DNA of 64,000 nucleotides, from contig JAUPFV010000005.1 of assembly GCA_036936605.1 (NCBI GenBank), positions 234,141,770-234,205,769 on the forward strand, given 5' to 3'. A model generated the notes under the pieces. That model was not told where the DNA came from. It saw only the letters and a list, made by a program, of their open reading frames with translations, and did no database searches. The position numbers and the translations under genes are program-made. This document shows positions 1 through 11,501 of this stretch, one piece after another. Position 1 is the stretch's first letter. The number at the start of each line of letters is the position of its first letter. This stretch comes from Limnanthes douglasii subsp. nivea. Its lineage: Eukaryota > Streptophyta > Magnoliopsida > Brassicales > Limnanthaceae.

Positions 1-129
1 CAATAAAGGAAGTACTTGTAATCCTTTTGTCGTTGATAGATACTAATAATATAATTGATTTTAAGTATCTGGTTCAGCGCAAAACGGTGCTGCTAAGAGC
101 GTGACTAAAATCATCTATTGCTTTGACAG

Positions 130-225
130 CTCCCGTTGATGGATGATGTTCTACTAAGCTATCCTGAAATCAGGGTCACACTCAAGCAGTACTTAGAGGA
201 CTGTCATAATTCTGGTAAACTTTAA
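130..225 (+). pseudogene. SIN3-like PAH3 second-half exon, copy A
   Basis: After a tttgacag acceptor the frame reads through 'LMDDVLLSYPEIRVTLKQYL' and ends with TAA at 223-225. It is the same exon as exon 6 of the complete gene at 38732-38821. In SIN3 proteins the third paired amphipathic helix closes with a comparable 'DLLGKYPDL..' helix, which is why I call it PAH3-like. Copy A has a one-base difference near its end (cataattctgg against cataaattctgg in B), so its last residues differ. The upstream exons lie outside the window, so I cannot say whether this copy belongs to a working gene. Confidence 0.6.
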
Positions 226-384
226 ATTGTCATAAGTCGTTGATTATGTTGTTAGGGTTCGGCTATTACATGAGTTCCTCTTTAATTCTGATGAAGTTAT
301 GTGTTATCACGCATGTTAGATAATATTATTTTGACATTTTCATGTGTATAGAGTCATTAATGATTCCTAGCATGTGCAATACAG

Positions 385-496
385 GAAGAAATCAGGACCC
401 AAATACTAAAGGAGCCAAAAAGTGAAGCAGAAACAAAGGCAAGAAAAATCCAAAAGCAGTGTATCAAGAAATGCCGTTCAAATGTGAAGACTATAG
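385..496 (+). other. Putative basic-helix exon, copy A
   Basis: Between a tacag acceptor and a gtagcg donor one frame is open and strongly charged (starts EEIRTQ, includes EAETKARKIQKQ and KKCRSNV). The same block is present and open in copy B at 38985-39096. It follows the PAH3-like exon, but its phase does not match that exon directly, so it may be an alternative exon or part of a decayed longer gene. I do not recognise the sequence. Confidence 0.35.
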
Positions 497-1005
497 GTAG
501 CGAATATATATTAGGTTTTACTATCCGCATATATTCTCAGTTTTCTTTTTCTACTCTGCTTTTGGTCTTTATTTGCATACTCTTTATTGGTTCGTTAATA
601 CACATTTCAATCCCAAAAACTATTTTTACCATCTATCTATTTAAAATTATATATAAAATATATTTTTACATATCTGTATTGGTTGGTGAATGCACATTTT
701 AATTTTTACTGGCTATAGATCTGTTATATATAAATAAATGGTTGGACGTTATTTATTAATTTTTGCCCGGGTTTCATGTGTTCCTGCTCGTGATATAACC
801 AAGTTCCTATATATAACTCTGCAAGATCTAATTTAAAACATAATTGCACCATGGCTATTGGGTTTCTATGTAACAGCATATGGTTGATGTCCTTTTCATT
901 GTCATTTGACATATTGTTTTTTGCATGCGTTTAGAGATGTTCTTTGCTGTGTCAAAGCATCACATATTTGATGACTAGAGCATGAATTTACGTAGATTGC
1001 TCCCT

Positions 1006-1413
1006 GACCATTGGTCATCCTAAAATACCATATGGACATTAGAAATTACTCTATTGGTACCCGAACTATCGCAATAATAGTTCAATGGTCCATTTACTTT
1101 TGGAATTTTGCCGGTCTGGCTCCACCAAAAGTTGTTGCCTCTTTAAACTGTGGGTGTATTTTTATGTTTCTAAATTAACGGAATCAAACTTGAGTCTTGT
1201 GGTCTTTGGTATATCAGGCTTAACTTAGTTGGATGGAGGGTTAAAGATATGGTTAAACAGTTAGTAAACGGATATGGGTGGTCGTAGATTTGGTTAGAGG
1301 AGAATTATCTAAATTTTAGAAGTCAAGGGTTGATTGGCCTATCATTTTAGAAGACCATAGGTTGGACTAGCAGTTTTGTATGTCCGGGGTATTTGGAAGG
1401 TTGACCAATGGTC
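1006..1413. repeat. MITE-like element with imperfect terminal inverted repeats
   Basis: The left end 'gaccattggtcatcctaaa' and the right end 'ggaaggttgaccaatggtc' are imperfect inverted complements, about 400 bp apart, with no coding sequence between them. In copy B the left terminus and about 260 bp are missing while the right terminus remains (39600-39755), so the copies differ by an internal loss or gain here. I see no clear target-site duplication, so this is a structural suggestion only. Confidence 0.4.
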
Positions 1414-2959
1414 GACAACATCACCGCAAAATTCAATAGTCTTCTGATGAATAGAGCAAATTAGAATACCTTGAACACTGTCATTGAATCACAAATCTCG
1501 AGAGGAATTGATGTTTTTACAGTTAGTGTTCTTAGCAGGAACTCGTAGGGCTAAATAATAGTACGGAATAGATATTAAATGGATTTTACTATTTGAAAAA
1601 TATATTGTTAATGCTGAAAGGACACATCATCTTCTATCCATAAAAATAAGCTTATCTGTTGTAACTATCTAAATGCTTATTGGCTTCAATTGAACCCGTG
1701 TATGGAAAGAAATTTTCCCGTCGCACGCTAAGTTAAGTTACTTTTCATCTTGTTGCTGGTGTATTGATTGTCAGGATTTTATTCGCTATTAGTGAAAAGA
1801 TTGTAGAAGATTTTTATATTGTTAGAATACATAATTAGAACTTTTAGTTAGAGATTCATAATTTAAATCACTGCTGACAAATGCAAACTGCCCCCGTAAA
1901 TCGATCAAGTCTGCAGATGATCGACTTATTCCTAGAATCGTACTCATGGAAAATCGAATCGTGACATAATGTAGATGCCAAATTCCCCAATCCCGAATCC
2001 TCTCTCTATACCCGAGTCAAACTCCTATCCTTTTTAGGTGTCCTCTAGAGGCCTCTAAAAAATCATTTTGGGCCGTTTGATGGATCGTGTAGTCGTCACG
2101 TGCATATGCGCGTGTGTGCACGCGCATACCTTATAATAAATGTGTGTGAAGTTATTCCTAGAAGACTAAGAAGCGGTTATTTATTTATATAGATATTACA
2201 AAAAAATTAAAGTATTATTACTAGTCGATAATGTGATAAACTATCTAGAAAAAACGTTTTAGTTGTATTATAAAACCGATATCTTTTATAGATAAATTTA
2301 TTGCAAGCCTTATATTTTTCGAAAGATTTTGAATCATATATTGCTTGCGACAATGTTGTCCCTGCCTTCTTTTTGTATTTTGCGCAATCAATTAGTAATT
2401 ATAAAGTTTGCTGCATTATCTTTCGGACATTATCTGACAATTTATATGTTGCTAAAGCTTTCTTACTTTTTTTTCGTCTTTGCATTTCATTAGGTACCCT
2501 TGGAGCTTTAATAACATCCTAGTTAATGCTTCACCAAAGTCAGTCACAGATATAGCCTCAGGTGAAGGAACTCTATAAAAAGATAAAGCAGTTCTTACTA
2601 ACCTGCGGATTGTCTTATGGAGTTGTCTATATAAGGCTATGATAGCTGTGTTGCTTAGTATAATATTGCAAAAGGATGAACTTTACCTTTCGAGGGAGCT
2701 TAACAGAATACAGGTAAAATCTTAAATATGTTATCTACAATTATCTATGTGTTTACTACAGATGGTAAAAATGTACCCGGTTATAGCTGCACCTTAAGAC
2801 GGTGAAAAAGCAGAACTTCTAATGCTTTTTATGTAGCTTGTTTTGTAGATATAGAATACAAAGCCGAAATCCATCAAAACTGGTTACTTTTGCATTTGTT
2901 TTAGCTCTTCGGATTGTATCGCATTTTTATGCTTTATGGTTATAAAACAACCGGAATCT

Positions 2960-3300
2960 CTAGGTAATGATAGTGTAAGTTGTGCTAAAGTAGCATGTTA
3001 TAGAGGAATAACAAAAAATGACGTATTGAGTTATTTCAAAGAAGCTAAGAAGTTTTCGTAAATAGAAAAGAAATGACTAGATATATATTTTCCATCAAAT
3101 TCTGAAGTATCTCATCAAAAAATTCAAAGCTACCTTTCAGATCGATGATATTCCTTTAAGATACGAAAGAAAACGATATATTGTCCTTTTCATTTCTATT
3201 TGCGAAAGCTTCTGCCACTTCTTTGAAATAAGTCAATTCATCACCTTGTGTTATTTCTCCATGGCTCTTTAACACTATTTCCACCTCCTCTAGGTAGAGA
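2960..3300. repeat. Tail-to-tail inverted pair of PAH exons, copy A
   Basis: Left arm, plus strand about 2960-3125: reads 'NDVLSYFKEAKKFS' and then stops. Right arm, minus strand about 3300-3112: reads 'DELTYFKEVAEAFANRNEK', with a frame change before 'RILKEYHRSER'. Both are copies of the first-half PAH exon of the SIN3-like gene (compare 37096-37227), facing each other, so a transcript could fold back. The arms look about 70-75% alike. Neither is an intact exon here. Equivalent pairs occur near 35620-36020, 41280-41609 and 41700-42045. Confidence 0.75.
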
Positions 3301-3479
3301 TTTCTAGTTTCTTCATAATTTCAAACCATAAAATATACAATATAATCGGAACGGCCAAAACTAAATTCAAAATTACTATCCTAGATGCATTTTGGCTTTG
3401 TTTTTTATATTTACAAAACTGGGCTACATGAAAAACCATTCTATCAAAACAAAAATAGGGGAGGTTGTCCTTCTTTTCC

Positions 3480-3735
3480 GGCGATCATGGGTTAGGTTTG
3501 CCGGTGAAGGAGTAGCTGGCTCATCCTCGCCGGCAGTGTGGGTCTATTCGAACCGGAACAGATCCACCACCGACCGCCGGGATCTTTTTGTGATTCGAGC
3601 ATATCCAACATCTTGGGTCTCTTCTAATCGAACAGATCTGTTAGCTCATGATCATATCCAAAAATTAATTTTAATCAAACACTATTGGGTGACTAAAAAC
3701 GTAGATAAATTCAGTAAAATCAATTTCGCCAGCTA
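3480..3735 (-). repeat. SIN3-like 5' module, reverse copy
   Basis: The run with 'ctcgccggcagtgtgggtct', 'gaaccggaacagatcc' and 'aatcgaacagatctgttagc' is the reverse complement of 36720-36930 in the first intron of the complete PAH gene. It sits upstream (on the minus strand) of the reverse PAH exon at 3300-3112, in the same relative order as in the gene. Other reverse copies are at 42215-42480 and 36180-36480. The plus-strand 114-codon frame here is a by-product of this module. Confidence 0.7.
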
Positions 3736-5744
3736 AATTAAGTTACTTTTCACCTTGTTGCCAGCGCATTGATTGTCAGGTTTTATTCGCTCTTAGGGAA
3801 AAGATTGTAGAAGATTCTTATATTGTTAGATCAATTTCGCTACTTCGCATTGATTGCCAGGATTTGATTCGCTATTAGGGAAAAGATTGTGGAAAATTCT
3901 TATATTGTTGGAATACATAATTAGAACTTTTAGCCAGAGATTCATAATCTAAATCACTGCTGACACATGCAAACTGCCAACGTAAATCGTTCAAGTCTTC
4001 TGATGATCGACGTATTCCTAGAATCGTACTTATGGAGAATCGAATCGTGACATAATGTAGAGGCCAATTTCCCCATCCTGAATACTCTCTCCATACCCAA
4101 GTTAAACTCCTATCCTTATTAGATGGCCTCTAAAACATCATTTTGGGGTTTGATGGATCGTGTAGTCGTCATGTGCATATGCGCGTACCTTATAATACGC
4201 GCGTGTGAAGTTATTCCTAGTAGATAATGCTTACGAAGAACGTTGTCCCTACCTTTTTTTGTATTTTGGGCAGTCAATTATTAATTGTAAATGTTGCTGC
4301 ATTATCTTTCGGAGATTATCTGACAATTTGTTTGTTGCTAAAGCTTTCTTACATTTTTCTTCTCTTTGCATTGCATTATGTACTCTTGGAGCTTTGATAA
4401 CTTCCTAGTTCACGCTTCATCAAAGTCAATAACAGAGAAAGCCTCAATAAAGGAACTGTAGAAAAAGATAAAGCATTTCTCACTAACCTGCAAAGGGAGC
4501 TTAACAGAACACAGGTAAAATCTTCGTTATGCTTTCTACAATTTACTATGAAGTTTACTAGAGATAGTAAAAATGTCCCCAGTTATAGTTGCACCTTTGG
4601 TTGATGAAAAAGCAGAATTTCTAATGCTGCCATTGCTCTAATGTTGTAACTATGGTCCTGACAAGATTGGTTGTTTATGTAAATGTCATCTTTGTGTGGT
4701 GCAAGTGTACAAGTGTTTTGTATATATTTGCTTTAGTTGGAGTGATGTTTAGTTATTATTGGTAATCAACCATTACCCATATTCTATTCAAGATGGAGTG
4801 GTTCATTTTATCTTTTCCCTTTCGTTTTCTTTCCCAAGTTGAGACATTTATTTCCTGCCGCAGTTTCAAGTTGTCAAAACTGTCTAAATGGATTAAGTAG
4901 CCTTTTGTCAATCACATGACATTTCAAAAGCATGGGAAACTTGTAAATTAGATGTACACACTACTCATCCAGCACAACCTAACAAATACCGCATTAAATT
5001 TGCAGAGTACTTTTGCTGAGTGGATCTTCTGATAATTTCAAGTTTGAGGAGGAATCTCGCTTTTAAAGCCAATCAATCATGCTTAGTATTCAATTTGGGG
5101 AAGTTTTTATAGTAGCCCGTTTTATATTATATTCGAAATTTCATATTGTTTTATCATTTTTTTCTTCTACAAAAGGTTCTAAAATGTAGTTCTTCCTGCA
5201 GCTTCAAATGGTTACAACTGTAGAGATGTATTAATGAGCCTTCTTCAGTAACAAACCAGTTCTTGCTAACAATAGAAACGATGTCCCATGTCATTTATTT
5301 TTAATATGCTTTTATACGTTGTCAAGTTTAATACTTCTTTAAAATATATCAATTGGGTTTGCTGTTGGGCCACTGGTATGATTGTTTAACTTGGTAATTA
5401 GCTAATTTAGTCGATAATAAATGCGGTGCCGAAATCCTAGAGTGCTTGAATTGTTGATTTCTGTGTGCATCTCTATAATAGTTATGCTAAATGTAATGGT
5501 ACTGTTGTATTTAACTTGGTCTTGCGATCTTAATTCCTTATCGTAGTGTATTACTCGTACTAATGGACTGTAGACATTCTGACGGGACTGATTACTGACT
5601 CCTTTTGAATATCATATCCTGTTTTCCTGTGGTTGTCGTGTGTTGTCTCTTCTATGTCTTTCTTTGTTGCTGGTTATCTTAACTTTTTGTTTATACATTT
5701 GTGAGGACAGTTCACTTGCAAACTGTAAATTTCCTTTGCCGTAG

Positions 5745-5848
5745 GTAAAGAAGGAAGGTATGACTTTGCTGAGCTGATCAATGGGCCATTGTGTGGAGAA
5801 GATTTTGTAGGCACTCATCAGCTCCTTGAATATACTAGAATATCATGA
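5745..5848 (+). CDS. Terminal-exon-like block, copy A
   Basis: After a pyrimidine-rich tract ending ttgccgtag, one frame reads 'GRYDFAELINGPLCGEDFVG' and on to ISTGA at 5846-5848, followed by AT-rich sequence like a plant 3' UTR. The same 104 bases recur without change at 44652-44755 in copy B, although flanking sequence differs at several sites. I do not recognise the peptide. The opposite strand also has an open frame (5818-5612), but the splice signal and stop context favour the plus strand. Confidence 0.45.
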
Positions 5849-6489
5849 TTATTTTGTAGCATTGTTAGCCTGCTCTTTTGGTCAGAAAGATGATTGTAAT
5901 TTTGAAGTTGTAAATGCAGCATTTTAGCCAATTCTTAAATAAGCTTAGAAATAAAGTAAAAATGTATTATTCTCCCAGACTTGAATTTGTAGCTGATCTT
6001 ATAAATTATCCCCCAGTGTTTGTTGTTGTATATTTTGCATTTGTTTGTTGTAAGCAGGGTTGATGTTATTGAAAATGTACCATTCTTGTATTGGTATTTG
6101 TCTAGAGTTACTGATCAATTAATATGGTACAGTAATGAAATTAACTTACTTAAACACAAGTCAGAAACTATAATGTAATATTAACAACTTTTCCGTACTG
6201 AAGGATAGTGTCAGACACGGCTTTGGTTTTACGACCGATTGACACCTAGTGGGTGTCGACATCCGGGCCCGTACATATCAGTTATTTTATCTAAGGACTT
6301 GTGGACGGCACACTCGCAATGTTTTTTATAATAAAGTTCTTTGTCGTCTATTTCTTACCAGTGAGAATGTAAGCCCCATACCAGGTGACAAAGATACTTC
6401 AAGGGATAATTGCATGAAGATACATGAACAGTATAGCTCCTCGGTCTATGAGTCAACCGCAGTCACTTGTTGCCATTTGCTGTCAATTG

Positions 6490-6690
6490 AGGATACTAAT
6501 GAGAAGATAAGAAGAATATAGCTTAATCTAAATGTGGAAAAAAGGGTTAGAGCGTAACTGAACTCGACTACTATCAATCGCTATAATTTAATGGTGAGGC
6601 GAAGAGATTTCAAGGTGGGGGACAAAAGTGTTAAGGAAATTATTCTTGCATACGAAGTGTCAATTTGAGTGATCATATAATTCAAAGTGC
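6490..6690 (+). pseudogene. Integrase C-terminal remnant of X1
   Basis: Fragments such as 'KVRRRDFKMGDK' in the X2 counterpart (57731-57790) correspond to 'KVRRREFKVGNK' in the well-preserved I1 integrase, which identifies the region. In X1 the reading is broken by several stops and small indels. The fragment marks the truncation point next to the segmental duplication. Confidence 0.6.
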
Positions 6691-6890
6691 TAACGTTCAT
6701 TTAAAGCATTGTTCGAAGTACCGATGTGAATGACGGTACAATTTGAAGTGCTAACATCTATTTAAAGCATTGATTTGAAGTACAAATTTAAGTGGTAATA
6801 AAATTCAAAGTGTTAACTTCTCTTTTGGAGAATTGTTTCAAATGTTAACTTGAGTGGTACTGAAATCTGAGGTGCAAAACACTTGATGAA
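6640..6890 (+). repeat. 61-bp tandem repeat, short array (X1)
   Basis: About four degenerate units built on 'aattcaaagtgctaacgttc' and 'gaagtgccaatttgagtg' lie between the pol end and the aORF. The X2 element has about eight units of the same repeat at 58174-58690. The array is non-coding and sits where Tat elements have a variable 3' untranslated region. Confidence 0.75.
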
Positions 6891-6972
6891 TTTTTTTCAA
6901 TTACACGAGTTCTACAAAAAATGGGTAGTGATACTTAGCATTTTTCAACCAAACAAAAAATATCAACAAGTG

Positions 6973-8180
6973 CTACATGTTTAACACATGTAAACATAAA
7001 CACTTACCCAACAAAGTAAACATAGACACCACAAACAATGAACAAGATAAAAAAACAATAACAAAACAACAACAATGATCACAAACAACAGAGATCATAC
7101 AAAACAACCAAATGTAATACACTTTTCTAGTTGTCCTCGCCATCATTGAGAGCATTATCTAAGTTTCTTTCTGAGGAAATTCCTTCTTAATCAAAAGCGC
7201 CTAATGTACTATCTTCATTATCCTCATAATCGTATTCTTCGAAGGATTCAATTGTGATAGTGAGAAAATACTCTTTAAGCCATCGCTCTAGTGGAACTAA
7301 ATTCTAGAATATGGCAACATTTTCCCTCGGAAACACCTGGGAATTTGCGAAGTAAAGAGATTCATGTTTGTTCTTTAGTTATTTTTATGGCAGCAAGGAT
7401 ATCCACTCCGCTTTTATCCATTACGGCTTTGATAGCAATACATTTTTCTTCCCCGGATTTTGTTTTGTATGATTCCAAATCCCGAAGAGCTTTCTTTCTT
7501 CCTTTCTCATTACTGTCGAACAGTTCCTTCTTGGATGATTATTTCGTATGTTTTTTTTGTTTAACTCAGTTTCATGTTTTTCCTTAAGATTTTTCGGTTT
7601 ATACTTAACTTTTTCTTTTTCTTGGTCATTAATTGCGACCAAACAACGTTTAATTTGGATGACTCTCTTGAGGAATTACGATTTGTCAGCCTGAAAGGCT
7701 TGGAATTGTCTGAGGAGGTTTCAGATGCAAATTTCTCTCAATATCTTAATGTAATTAGCCTCATTTTCCCACCAAATTACATCTTTTCCAAGATTCTCCA
7801 CATTGTTTTGCACATATTTGTCATTTTCATATAATTTTTTGGATGTATCTTTGAGGCCATAGAAAGTTTAAATTAGATTTAACACTTCTTCGAAGAGTTC
7901 CTCGGTATGATGTGGAGAAAATTTATCGTATACAACAAGGATAGCTGATGAAGAAACCTGATGAGAAGATGAACTCAGATTTTGAGGCAAATTAGCTTCT
8001 GTAATTTAGTTATGGATTTGTGCGATATAGTCTTGGTTTTGTTGAACTTGAGGGTCCATGTCCCTATACAAATCTTGAATTTCAGTCTCACCAATTACAT
8101 CCTTACCAATCATATTCTTTGTTCCTTAATTGTCTGTTACAAGTACTTCATCTATTTTATATTATCATTTTGTTTGTGAA
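6973..8180 (-). pseudogene. X1 antisense ORF, C-terminal part
   Basis: Reading the minus strand gives an acidic tail like that at 59140-58739 of X2 and, further upstream, lysine- and glutamate-rich coiled-coil-like stretches (for example 'NDQEKEKVKYKPKNLKEKHE'), broken by stops. It belongs to the aORF that runs opposite to pol. The conserved domain is absent here, and the chromovirus lies between this part and the N-terminal part at 12847-11870. Confidence 0.55.
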
Positions 8181-8421
8181 GATTTGAGTGTTAGTGTGAT
8201 GATTTCATTTTGAATCACGAAATTCTGATATGTTTCACCCTAGTTATAGTTGTTTGAGATTTAAAATCGTAGAAAATCATTTTTAGGTGTTGTTGTGAAA
8301 CTTATCTCTTAATATTCTTAGGAAAACAGATTTGGATATGTTTTATGGTTTTAAATAAATTGAAGAACTTTCCAAGGACTTGTTGCTGGTGATTTGTTTT
8401 TGTTTTGTTTTGTAGAAAAGG

Positions 8422-9060
8422 ATGTCTAATTCAAATGATGCAAAAAACAGTAATTTCAATAACAACAAGCTTCTACTTGAAGCTATGACAAAGTTGATAG
8501 ACACCAAGATAGATGCCTTTCGCGAAGAGCTTCAATCAAACACTGACCACAAGCGGAACCGTTCACGACAAACCAGTCTAAAAAGAAACCATGAACTACC
8601 TGAAAATGAAGCCGCTGATGAATATTATGAACGCATGAGAAATTCGTCTCGAAACAGCCATAGAAGGCACCATAGACGTACAAGAGAGGGCAACGAACGT
8701 ATGCGTGACAATCTTGGAGGTCTCAAGATTAAGATTCCACCATTTCATGGAAAAAACGATCCAGATGCCTATTTGGAATGGGAAAAGAAGATTGAACTTG
8801 TTTTCAACGTTCAACACTACACGGAGACCAATCAAGTAAGAATTGCTGCTACTGAATTTTATGATTATGCTCTTAGTTGGTGGGATCAACTAGTTACCTC
8901 AAGAAGGCGTAATGGGGAACATCATATAGAATCATGGGCAGAAATGAAAGCCATTATGCGGAAGAGGTTTGTTCCTAGTCATTACCATCGTGAGCTGCAT
9001 CTAAAGCTTAGGAGATTAACACAAGTAAGGAAAACCACTCTAGTTCTCATGACTCCACGA
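8422..9060 (+). pseudogene. Chromovirus gag, truncated
   Basis: From the ATG the protein has an N-terminal charged region and then the conserved plant gypsy gag core: 'KIKIPPFHGKNDPDAYLEWE', 'ATEFYDYALSWWDQL' and 'RRNGEHHIESWAEMKAIM', through 'HYHRELHLKLRRLTQ'. Gag forms the cytoplasmic particle in which reverse transcription happens. After about residue 202 the sequence jumps out of gag, so the C-terminal part and zinc knuckle are missing. The frame stays open to 9153 with unrelated residues. Confidence 0.85.
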
Positions 9061-9145
9061 GAAGTTTACCAAGATCAAAAGCATATGCAGAACAAGGAAA
9101 GTCGGGTAACCGGTGTTGCCGAGAGAGATGACTTCTTTCTTGTAG

Positions 9146-10315
9146 GAATTTGAAGATGTATTCCCTGAAGACAATCCAAAGGGGATTCCACCAATTAGAG
9201 GCATCGAACACCAAATATATTTTGTACCTGGAGCCTCCCTTCCTAACAAACCTGCTTATAGAACTAATCCAGTGGAGACAAAAGAATTGCAAAGGCAAAT
9301 CATTGAACTGATGGAAAAAGGACATATCCGTGAAAGCATGAGTCCTTGTGCGGTATTAGTTTTACTTGTGCCCAAGAAATATGGAAGCTGGAGAATGTAT
9401 GTTGATTGCAGAGCCATCAACAGCATAATAGTAAAGTATCGCCATCCTATACCTAGATTAGATGATATGTTAGATGAATTGCATGGTTCTAGCATTTTTT
9501 TCTAAGATTGATCTTAAAAGTGGTTATCACCAAATTAGGATGAAAGAAGGGGATGAGTGGAAAACAGCATTTAAAACTAAGCATGGACTATATGAATGGT
9601 TAGTAATGCTATTTGGGCTGACTAATGCACCTAGTACATTCATGCGGTTAATGAATCATGTTATAAGGGCTTATATAGGAGTTTTTGTTGTAGTATATTT
9701 CTATGACACCTTAATTTACAGCAAGTGCTTAGAAGAACATGTTCACCATCTGAAATTGATTTTAAGTGTACTTAGGAAGGAAAATCTTTATCCTAATCTT
9801 AAGAAATGCACTTTTTGTACCGATAATCTTGTCTTTTTAGGTTTTGTTATAAGTGCAGATGGTATTAAGGTGGATGAGGAAAAGCTTAAGGCGATCCGCG
9901 AATGGCCAAGTCCAAAAACAGTTGGAGAAGTGAGAAGCTTTCACGGTCTTGCAGGATTTTATAGGCGTTTTGTCAAAGATTTCAGCACCTTAGCTGCACC
10001 ACTCACTGAAATAATAAAGAAGGACGTTGGTTTCAAGTGGGAACAAGCTCAAGAAGAAGCATTTCAATCCTTAAAAGAGAAGCTTACTCATGCTCTTATC
10101 TTGACATTACCTGATTTCCTTAAAACTTTTGAGATTGAATGTGATGCTTCTGGAATTGGGATTGGAGCTGTTTTGATGCAGGATAAAAAGCCCATAGCTT
10201 ATTTCAGTGAAAAGGTTGGAGGAGCTACTCAAAATTATCCTACTTATGACAAGTAGTTGTATGCCTTAGTTCGAGCTTTGCAAGCATGGCAGCATTACTT
10301 GTGGCCAAAGGTTTA
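9146..10315 (+). pseudogene. Chromovirus reverse transcriptase and partial RNase H
   Basis: The linker 'EFEDVFPEDNPKG' follows an in-frame TAG at 9143-9145. RT motifs follow: 'WRMYVDCRAIN', '[16 protein letters not shown]', '[16 protein letters not shown]' and '[15 protein letters not shown]'. A frameshift in the T-run near 9497-9503 separates the first part from the rest. The catalytic box reads [11 protein letters not shown] where the family has YFDD, so one essential aspartate codon is changed to TAT (9702-9704). RNase H begins '[18 protein letters not shown]', meets a TAG at 10255, and breaks off at 10315. Confidence 0.85.
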
Positions 10316-10325
10316 ATCCCACGGT

Positions 10326-11501
10326 TTGTATACTCTTTTACCTATTCCTACGCATCCTTGGAATGATATATCTATGGACTTTGTAGTTGGATTGCCTAGG
10401 ACTAGAACTGGTATGGATTCCATTTTTGTGGTTGTTGATCGATTCTCTAAAATGGAACACTTTGTTGCTTGTCACAAAACTGATGATGCGTTGCACATTG
10501 CTAATCTGTTCTTTAAAGAGATAGTTCGTTTGCATGGCATGCTTAGGACGATAGTTTCAGATGGGGACACTAAGTTTCTAAGTTACTTTTGGAAAACTTT
10601 GTGGTCTAAGTTAGGGACTAAGCTTTTATTTTCTACTACCTGTCACCCACAAACTGATGGACAAACAGAAATAGTAAATAGGACTTTGTCCACTCTTCTA
10701 CGTGCATTAATTAAAAAGAACTTGAAAACTTGGGAAGAATGTTTGCCGCATGTTTAATTTGCATACAATCATTCTATGCATTCTGCTTCTAAGTACTCTC
10801 CTTTTCAAATTGTTTATGAATTTAACCCAATATCTCATTTGGATCTACTTCCTTTGCCTTTGAGTGAAAGAACTAGCATAGATGGGAAAAAGAAAGCTGA
10901 ACTTGTAAAACAGATCCATGATGATGAAAGGAAAAACATAGAAAAGAAAACTGAGCAATATGTCAAACAAGCAAACAAGGGAAGACGTGAGAAAGTTTTT
11001 GAGGTTGAAGATCAAGTATGGGTGCATTTAAGAAAGGAAATATTTCCAGAAGAGAGGAAGTCAAAATTGATGCCTAGAATTGATGGACCATTTGAAGTAA
11101 CAAAAAAGATCAACAATAATGCGTATCAACTTGACCTACGAGGTAAGTATAAAGTGAGTCCTGCCTTTAATGTTTCTGATTTGGTTTCTTTTATCGCAGA
11201 TGAAATGGATTTGAGGTCAAATCCTTTTCAAGTGGGAGAGGATGATGTGATCCTAGATGACACAAGGAGCTTAGAACATGGAAATGTGCAAGAACCATAT
11301 GAACAACTTGAAAAAGAAGATGAGCTTGAATTTGAAGATATTCTTATTTTACCGGCTGGTCCTACAACTCGATCAAGATCAAAACAATTTAACAAAGCTG
11401 TTGAAGGATTGCTTAATCAACTAGAGAATCCACGTGATCAAAACAACAAGTATGGTGGAAAATCTTGTCAAACCACGTTGGTCTTGATTCAAGCTAATTG
11501 A
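10326..11501 (+). pseudogene. Chromovirus integrase core and C-terminus
   Basis: Starts within the catalytic core: '[18 protein letters not shown]' carries the first acidic residue, '[15 protein letters not shown]' the second and '[15 protein letters not shown]' the glutamate. The N-terminal HHCC zinc finger is missing through the upstream deletion. A single in-frame TAA (10755-10757) separates the core from the C-terminal part (10776-11501), which has '[17 protein letters not shown]' and ends with 'TLVLIQAN' and TGA, the usual end for this group. No chromodomain is evident in the tail. Confidence 0.85.

Larger units (their letters stand above)
1725..4627 (+). repeat. Internal direct duplication (1725-2826 and 3727-4627) in copy A
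   Basis: Both units start in 'taagttacttttca(t/c)cttg', run through 'tcataatttaaatcactgctgac'-like sequence and a CpG-rich 'gtagtcgtca(c/t)gtgcat' block, and end in 'agcagaa(c/t)ttctaatgct'. Each unit holds an exon-like block related to 40825-40975 (near 2490-2700 and 4380-4500). In copy A both blocks are broken: by an extra base near 2560 in the first and by an in-frame TAG (gaactgtag) in the second. Copy B has the same pair at about 40062-41160 and 42480-43555, so this duplication is older than the A/B duplication. Confidence 0.8.
1..6489 (+). repeat. Segmental duplication, copy A
   Basis: This stretch matches 38603-45378 base for base over long runs, in the same orientation. Exon-like and intron-like sequence is equally conserved, so it is a genomic duplication and not a processed copy. 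Copy A begins before the window and stops abruptly at 6489 after a shared 'gtcaattg', where element X1 begins. Compared with copy B it has about 260 extra bases near 1009-1268, lacks about 420 bp present at 41230-41640 of B, and lacks about 110 bp near 4230. It carries the 3' part of a SIN3-like PAH locus. Identity looks above 90% by eye; I did not compute it. Confidence 0.93.

Noticed and set aside
5612..5818. Minus-strand 68-codon frame, repeated at 44447-44725
   Set aside because: It is antisense to the exon-like block 5745-5848 and is repeated only because the region is duplicated; the plus strand has better splice and stop context.
7291..7834. Plus-strand frames with hydrophobic stretches that might look like small membrane proteins
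   Set aside because: They are the complement of lysine/glutamate-rich coiled-coil codons of the X1 antisense ORF, which generates false hydrophobic frames.
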